Below, piece after piece: positions 57,163-64,000 of a stretch of 64,000 nucleotides of DNA. The DNA is from Scytalidium lignicola (lineage: Eukaryota; Ascomycota; Leotiomycetes). The stretch is from the NCBI GenBank assembly GCA_002812745.2, contig NCSJ02000056.1, positions 62,001-126,000 of the forward strand, given 5' to 3'. The notes below the pieces were generated by a model, which worked only from the letters and a program-made list of their open reading frames with translations, was not told where the DNA came from and did no database searches. Positions within the stretch are counted from its first letter, which is position 1, and every line of letters starts with the position of its first letter. The position numbers and the translations under genes are program-made.

Positions 57163-60100
57163 ATGACAAGACTTAATTTTCTTCTTAATACTGTTATCTC
57201 CCTGCCTTTACTTGCTGCTGCTGCTGTCCCGGCCGACATCCATCTTCAAGCTTTTACCAACTATAGTTCTTTTGATATTCTTAAATGGGTCCCTTCGCGC
57301 GACTACGTGCCTCATAAAAGGTAAGTGCACAGGAATTCCGACTCCCATCCATCCTCAGATTTAGGAATCCTTCTTTTGACACGGACTAATCAATGGCTAT
57401 ACAGTGGCATTCCCTTTACTATTAAAAATGAGACCGCTCAGCCCTGGGTTCATTTGGCCCATGTGAAAAACCATGGAAATACTACCAACCCAGAAAAACA
57501 CCAGAAGCGCCAGGCCTGCTCAGGACCTACCCAAGACAATCCGAGCACCTTTTGGTATGAGTCAATTGTCCACGATGGAGAATCATCCTTCATGGAATCG
57601 TCTTATAAAGCCAACTACAAAGTCTTCCGGAATGTGGTGACGGATTTTCAGGCTGATAACACCGGCACTACTGATGCTTCCGCAGCAATTCAACGGGCTA
57701 TCAATGGTAGGTCAATTTTCTTTCTCTCTGGTCGTCAAGGCTGAGCGACCTTGCTAATATGCAATGCGACAGCGGGAGCATCGAACGGCCCTGCTCGGAC
57801 CAGCAATTCCATGGGGACCACTAGTCAACCCGCCATCGTATATCTTCCGGCTGGAACATATTTGATGGAAGGGAGTCTCCAACTCTACGTTGGCACCGTC
57901 ATAATCGGTGATGCCCTCAATCCACCAACCCTGAAAGCCAGCTCGAATTTCCCCAATGACCACATCATTTACGGCAAGGACCCGAACCAGGGAGGCACCG
58001 TTAACTTTTATATGGGAATCAAAAACATAGGCATCGATTCTACAAGCGTGTCCACGACAAAAGCAATTGCTCTGCTGGATTGGACAGTCAGCCAGGCCAC
58101 TCAATTAACGAACATTGTCTTTAACATGCCAGACTTCTCGGATCACGTTGGCATCACTACTCAATATGATTCTAACAGTAATATTATCCTGGTAAGTTCC
58201 CATGGCTGGTTCACATGTTGGAGAATTTCATGCTAATCAACGCATTAGAATGACCTGACATTTTTTGGTGGCTCTATTGGGATAGAATTGAGCGGCCAGC
58301 AATGGATCCTAAAAGGCATCACAATCAACGGAGCAAACACTGGTATCAAAGCCGGGGCATTTCAAATCGTTTGCTTGAAGTGTAGCTTTGAAAATGGTGC
58401 TGTCGGCATTGATGCCAGCGGCGTGTCAGGCTCACTGACGATGATCGACTCTACTGGTAACTCTTTGGGCACCATGGTTACTTCCACCAACTCAGGTGGC
58501 AGTGCCCAAAATTCTATCATCCTGGACAATGTACAAAATACCAACAGTGGTGGCACAGTGACTCTGAATGGAAAAGTCGTTCTCTCAGGAAATGTGGTGA
58601 ACACCTGGGTACATGGGAATCTCGTAAGTTATAAACACTCTGTACTTCTAAAGAGTACTCGATTGCCTCCCCGTTACTAATAACCATACAAGTATTCTAG
58701 CGGTGCCACAAGTCCACAGAATGACCAAGGCCTCATGGTCACTACACCGCGGACATCAGCCCTGCTCGACTCAAATTTTGACTACTTTACAATGGTGCCT
58801 CCAACCTACTCTCAGTATTCTGCCAATCAGTTCGTGAATATTAAGCAGGTCAGTGGTCTGCAAGTCATGGGTGATGGGGTCACCGATGACACTGCTAATA
58901 TCAATGCGATATTGCGACAATATGCGGGCTGCAAGATTATTTATTTCCCTGCCGGAACATACATCGTGACCGGTACCGTCTTCGTGCCAGCTGGCTCGAT
59001 CATTGTAGGAGATGCCTATGCCTCCGCCATCAGTGCCGTTGGCTCCCAGTTCTACAATCCAGATGCCCCAGGGACCATGTTCCAAGTTGGAAATGTAGGA
59101 GATGTTGGTGTAGCTCAAATCAGCGACATGGTGTTTACAGTTGCCGATGTCTTACAGGGCTGCAAACTGGTGAGTTAAACGATCAACCATTTCTAAGAGG
59201 AAGAAGAACCACTCCCCTTGCTAACATTGGTACCTCTGGATAGGTCGAGGTGAACATTGCCGGTTCAACTCCTGGTGATGTTGGTTTCTGGAACTCTCAT
59301 TTCCGTATTGGTGGTGCTGCTGGCTCCAAAGTTCAGACCAACTGCGCCGGCACCCCTGATACTTGTAAAGCAGCTTGGGGCCTTCTCCATCTCACCAACA
59401 CCTCCTCTGTTTACATTGAAAATATGTGGGGTTGGACTGCGGACCATGACCTGGATGGTGGCAATCCTCAGAATATCGCAACCGGCCGTGGTATGCTGAT
59501 TGAAGCTACCCAGGGTACATGGCTTGTCGGCACAGCAATGGAGCACCACACGCTGTATCAATATAACTTCGAGTATGCCCAGAACGTCTTCTCTGGATTC
59601 CAGCAGAGTGAGACTCCGTATTGGCAAGGTGTGGGCGGCCCTGATCTTGACCCTGCTCCGTGGACAGATAACTTGATTGACAGTGACCCCAACTTCAGCA
59701 ACTGTGCCGCTGGCGATGCTGACTGCCGCATGGCTTTCTTTGAGCGGATCCGGGGCTCCTATAATTTATTCCTGTACGGAGGTTGTGTCTGGGCATTCTT
59801 CAATGGTGGCGTCGGCCACTCCTGCACTGGTGATTGCCAGGCGAATGCTGTCAGGATCCTCTCATCAGCGGGGTCGGTGTATATGTATGGAACAAACGTC
59901 AAGTCCATCACCAATATTATCGTTGAAAATACGGTTGATGCTGCGACTGAAAGCGCCAACAATGGTGGATGGGGTGGTGTTGTGGCGGCCTACGTGCACA
60001 CCGGGGGAACACCCCCCCCTCCACCTCCACCTCCCCCTCCTAATAACGGTCCTGCTGTCACTGGCACTGGTCTGAATTGGTACAATCCGTCCTTCACTGT

Positions 60101-60827
60101 TGGTAATTCTGGCTACCAAGATCCGCAGTATTACTACTGCTTCGGGGGTCCGGCTTCTAACTTTCCTCCATTCGCAAACTGGATGAACTTCCAAGACATG
60201 TTCGATCTTAACCAGCAGACCTCGATGGCACTTGAAGAATCAGGTCCAATCCAAGGAGATATTTACAACGCAATCGTAGAAATCTCCCAAAATTCAAAAG
60301 TTGACGCGCGTCTGATTCTAGCAATTATTATGCAAGAGGTAAGAGAGAACCTCCAGTCTAACAAATTGAAGTTGAGATCCCATTTGAAGCTGACAATCTA
60401 TAGTCTACCGGCGATGTGTATGTTGGCTGCACTAATAATGGCGTGGAAAACTGTGGCCTCATGCAAGCCTATGCAGGATCGGTGTCCTTTGATCCTAATA
60501 ACGCTCAAGGAAGTATTACTCAAATGGTTAAAGACGGTACCCAGGGAACCTCTCAAGGAGGCGGTCTTGTCCAATGGTTCAATGACCAGAACGTTGGAGC
60601 TAGTACTAATGGCAATCCGTATGAAGTGGCACGAGGATACAACTCAGGCAGCATCAATTATAACGATCTATCAGATGCCCAGGGGGCTACTGCGTCTTAC
60701 GTCAGTGATATTGCAAACAGAGTACAGGTGTGTCTTATTCTTTCAATATTAATCGATTTTTTGCTAATAAGTTTAGGGATGGAATGGTAACGACGGAGAG
60801 GGATATAGATCAAAGTGTGGTTTTTAA
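57163..60827 (+). CDS. Secreted GH55 exo-beta-1,3-glucanase fused to a lysozyme-like domain, 1066 aa
   Basis: Eight exons: 57163-57320, 57405-57706, 57773-58191, 58249-58623, 58693-59169, 59244-60338, 60404-60727 and 60777-60827, all in frame. A signal peptide (SLPLLAAAAVPA) starts the protein. Two pectate-lyase-like beta-helix halves follow, each opening with a D-x-TD-D/TAN-type segment (NTGTTDASAAIQRAIN; VTDDTANINAILRQYAG) and sharing YLPAGTY/YFPAGTY, as in GH55. GTAMEHHTLYQYNF and MWGWTADHDLDGG are conserved GH55 stretches. A ten-proline linker at about 830-842 leads to a C-terminal domain with ARLILAIIMQES, GLMQAY and YNSGSI, the pattern of goose-lysozyme/transglycosylase-like folds, with Glu942 as candidate acid. 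It would degrade fungal or plant-associated beta-1,3-glucan outside the cell; the role of the extra domain is unknown. Confidence 0.9.
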
Positions 60828-62030
60828 TTATATTACTTTCATAATAGCTCAGGCTCTAAAATTCAAGGGGAAAGATGCTGTAGATGGCTCTGTAGCCTAT
60901 CAAGAGTCTTAAGACTCAGATCAGGTTAGAGCAGTAACAACTCATGTCTAAAGACAGAAAAGGCCGCTTGTGAGGCTATTCGTGGTAGGCCTTTGATGAT
61001 ATAAAATTTAAGACATAACAGTGTACGGTTCAACAATATCTTGTATTCAAACTAAAGACGTGTTTATAGTCATTCATGTGATAAAGCTATTTTCGTAGCC
61101 TATCATGTCTTTTTGTTTCCTCCAACAGCTACTAGCCCCCATTGAAGATTAATATTGATGATAAACTAAAGTCGTGAAACGCTACGCCAGCTCCTCAAGC
61201 CATCCAAAGAGGACACCAAGTGGTTCTCATAAGTGTTGCTGATATTGAAGTTCTTGGTTAGTTTAGCCATTGAAAATTCGTCTTCCCCTATGATCTATGT
61301 AACATAGACATTATTTTATGCTATAGTTCTTACACATTGTTGAAGATAGTAGAGGTTCATTTCGAAGGATAGGCAGAAAAATAGGTGCCACGTACTACTA
61401 AGATGGAGAATATTATTGCATTTTTGATGGATTACTAAAATTTCATGTTTAAAGTTTGTAGATAAAGGTAATCCCAAGCTTATTAGGCTAAAGAAAGAAA
61501 TATTGTAAGAAATATCATCCTGTCTTCAATGCATTAAAAGCAAAGACTAAATTTAGATTTTAATACATTTACATTCTAGTAATATAAATTAAATTAAACT
61601 AATATAAGTTTAATTCAATAAAAATATATATGTATAAATAAGTTGTTAATGGTAAATCTAACGTGTATATTCAGGATACATTTAAGTACCCCACAACTAG
61701 CAGTAGATTCCGCAAGTCAAAAGTGGGATAGAGCTAAATTTATATCGCGTGCCTACGTTACATTTCAAGGTTACAGCCAAGATTTCGAGATATGAAAGTA
61801 TCGAGGCCCGCTCCGTGTAGATACGGAACTTTACTATCTGACCCGTTGTTGGCTAGAAGAGGTACCTTCCCTCGGTTGTATCCACCTGATCTCTAACTTC
61901 TTACATTGAAATCAAACTTTGGTTGATTTAGTAACAAGCAGGACAAGCAGGAAGATAAGCAATTTATAAAGAAGAAGAGGAGTGTTCAAAACCGATATAT
62001 TTAGTAAGAATACTAGACGATCAAACAACC
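60828..62030. other. Intergenic, 1.2 kb, no supported gene
   Basis: 3' flank of the glucanase and promoter of the DUF1479 gene. AT-rich between 61420 and 61640. No frame or repeat recognised. Confidence 0.5.
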
Positions 62031-63575
62031 ATGGCAGCTACGGTTTTACCTACTACGTCCGCGCTTGCGGATTCTCAATTGCTTCAAGATACAACAAATA
62101 TGACGAGGAATCGAGCTGGTGACTCGATTGGTACTGCCTTTGCATCGTTGTCATCCGGTGCTGCCGAGTTACCACCTCAGTACGTTACTCTTAAACAAAA
62201 ACTCTGTGGAGGACATGAGAACGCGCTCTTGGATGGATGGAATCGTTTACTTCATACATTGGAAACAGAAATTCTTCCTCAGATCCAAGAATTAGGTTCA
62301 AAGCTGGTCCCCGAGGTTAACTTCTCTGATATAGAAGCAAATGGTGGAAAACTCCCAAAGGTTATAGAGGAGAAATTGAAGACTTGTGGAACACTTATTG
62401 TACGTGGCATTGTTCCAAGAGAACAAGCTTTACAATGGAAGCAGCAAGTCCGTGATTATATTTCATCCAACCCCTCTACCGGCGGGTTTCCGGCAAACAA
62501 CATTCAAGTTTATGAAACATACTGGAGCAAAGCTCAAGTTGCTGCACGATCACACCCAAATATGCTTGCAACGCACCGAGCCATGAATAATACTTGGTCT
62601 GTGGCTCCTGAGGATCCTATTGTTTTATCAGAACCTCTTTCCTATGCAGACAGATTGAGAATCCGCACAGTAAGTGAGTAATCTTCAATGTAATTCAGAG
62701 CTTATTAGATATAGCCTGGCGACAAATCATTTAATCTCGGACCACACCTTGACGGTGGCTCCCTCGAACGATGGGAAGACACGGAATATAGAAAATGTTA
62801 CACCGAAATTCTGAACGGAAATTGGGAGAAACATAATGCGTTTGATGTTACTCCACGTATTAAAGCAAATCCGGATATCCATCATGGCCCAGGTGGCTGT
62901 TCAATCTTTCGTTCTTATCAGGTGCGTATTAACACACTCCTCTCTTTGTAACTGCAAAAGTAGTTTAAATATTGATTTGGAGGGTGGCAGGGCTGGTTGT
63001 CACTTTCGGACTGTGCACCAGGTTCAGGTACACTCCGTGTTTTCCCTAACCTGCTTACATCTACCGCCTACCTCATTATGCGTCCATTTGTGAAATTTGA
63101 GAATGGAGCATGGACTGTTGATGATAAGTCACCAAATTTTCAAGGAGCAGCGATGGGTGCCGGGCAAGAGCTAAATGCCGAGGAGCATCCTCATCTTATT
63201 CCGCCATATTTTGTGTGTATTCCGGCAGTTGAACCTGGGGATGCTGTTTTCTGGCATTGTGATGTGGCACATATGGTAGAGCCAGAGCACAGAGGCACTG
63301 AGGATGGTAGCATCTTTTATCTTCCAATTCTTCCTTTATGCGATATCAACATAGCTTATTTGAAGGACCAGAAACTTAGTTTTGAAAAGGGGGCACCGCC
63401 ACCGGACTTTCCAGGTGGAGTTGGAGAGACAAAACATTCTGAGAGAGGACAGTTTGACTCCATCTACCCCGCAGGTCGTCCTGCTCTGGGATATGGTCCA
63501 TTTGACGTCACTTTAGCAAAATCCGAGGGTGAAAAAATTGCATACGAAAGTGCTAATAAGATATTAGGGTATTGA
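62031..63575 (+). CDS. DUF1479 (YbiU-like) putative Fe(II)/2OG oxygenase, 476 aa
   Basis: Exons 62031-62669, 62715-62921 and 62991-63575, introns 45 and 69 bp. DUF1479 features are LPPQYVTLKQKL, GTLIVRGIVPREQALQWK, NPSTGGFPANN, LSYADRLRIR, and then FNLGPHLDGGSLERWED with the metal-binding His224-x-Asp226. GWLSLSDCAPGSGTLRVFPN and GDAVFWHCDVAHMVEP follow, giving His371 or His376 as the distal ligand; the fold is the phytanoyl-CoA-hydroxylase-like jelly roll. Length fits the family (about 430-480 aa). ATG at 62031 lies in a good ACCATGG context. The substrate is unknown in this family. It is the third 2OG-type oxygenase in the window. Confidence 0.92.
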
Positions 63576-64000
63576 AATTAGGATTAAGAAATTTCATAAG
63601 AGAGAGGGGCAGTATTGTACTAGAACAGTCTAACTGAGGTTGACGATAATGATTTGTATGATGATCTGGCTTCCCTTTTTGTGTAATTATGGCATTAAAA
63701 CTTAANTTTTTTATTTTAGTGAACTTAAACTTTGAATCTATCAAGCCTTTTAACAACCATAGAGTATAACATGCATCCCTACGAATATCTTCTGATATCC
63801 TGATTAAAACAGTTGTGTTTTGGAATATTATAGCAAATGTAACGTTGCCATACATATCTATGTACTATTATAACAGCCTGAGGCATTTAATATTTGACTA
63901 GTATTGAACAAGTGTAGTATTTTCTTCTTCTTTTGCTCTATTTCCCTGAGTACAACATCCTTGGTGTTACATACTCGCGCCTTCCAAAACAGACTAGGCA
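63576..64000. other. Right-end flank, no supported gene
   Basis: 3' flank of the DUF1479 gene, AT-rich, with an N before a T run near 63706. A 100-codon minus frame covering 63553-63855 contains the N and has no recognisable domain. Confidence 0.45.

Noticed and set aside
1..64000. CRISPR arrays, bacterial operons, ribosome-binding sites
   Set aside because: No spaced direct repeats of CRISPR type; split genes show the DNA is eukaryotic.

Overview
This window is nuclear DNA of a filamentous ascomycete (Pezizomycotina). The evidence is small GT-AG introns (about 41-90 bp), fungal families (GH55 glucanase, NCS1 permeases, DUF1479 and isopenicillin-N-synthase-like dioxygenases, a salicylate-hydroxylase-like monooxygenase), and a sharp split into gene islands of normal base composition and very AT-rich, gene-free tracts that look like RIP-mutated (C to T and G to A) LTR retrotransposons. 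The species is not identifiable from the sequence alone. Exon structures below were joined by hand from splice sites and reading frame.

Layout. (1) 1-16040 is a nested, RIP-degraded retrotransposon block. It holds a gypsy-type LTR at 2735-3343 split by a fresh, un-RIPed solo LTR (2858-3217, TSD AGCTT), an 88-bp-TIR MITE (3497-3924), a second copy of the first LTR in opposite orientation (7823-8067), and a complete minus-strand gypsy element (8933-15297, TSD AAGAG). That gypsy sits inside a copia remnant whose LTR (15634-15945) is itself split by a 113-bp element with 11-bp perfect inverted ends (TSD TATGA). (2) 16047-41867 is a gene island: truncated SDR, amidase, GNAT, FAD monooxygenase, NCS1 permease, 2OG dioxygenase, unknown protein, amidase pseudogene, amidohydrolase fragment, alpha/beta-hydrolase pseudogene, NCS1 pseudogene, second 2OG dioxygenase, and an unrecognised secreted protein. 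(3) 43784-55135 is a full copia element (TSD TTATT) carrying a second, opposite-orientation copia (48117-54406, TSD CTTAC) inside its RNase H region. (4) 55141-64000 holds a GH55 glucanase fused to a lysozyme-like domain and a DUF1479 oxygenase.

Functional reading (inference). The island looks like an N-heterocycle or amide catabolic neighbourhood: nucleobase-type transporters, ring-oxidising enzymes, amidases, an amidohydrolase fragment and an SDR. Most striking is that an NCS1 permease and a 2OG dioxygenase stand head to head twice (24622-29283 and 36363-40173), each pair lying downstream of a minus-strand amidase. In the second module the amidase and permease are dead. Every clear nonsense codon I found in the pseudogenes can be explained by a single C to T or G to A transition, as RIP or its leakage would produce.
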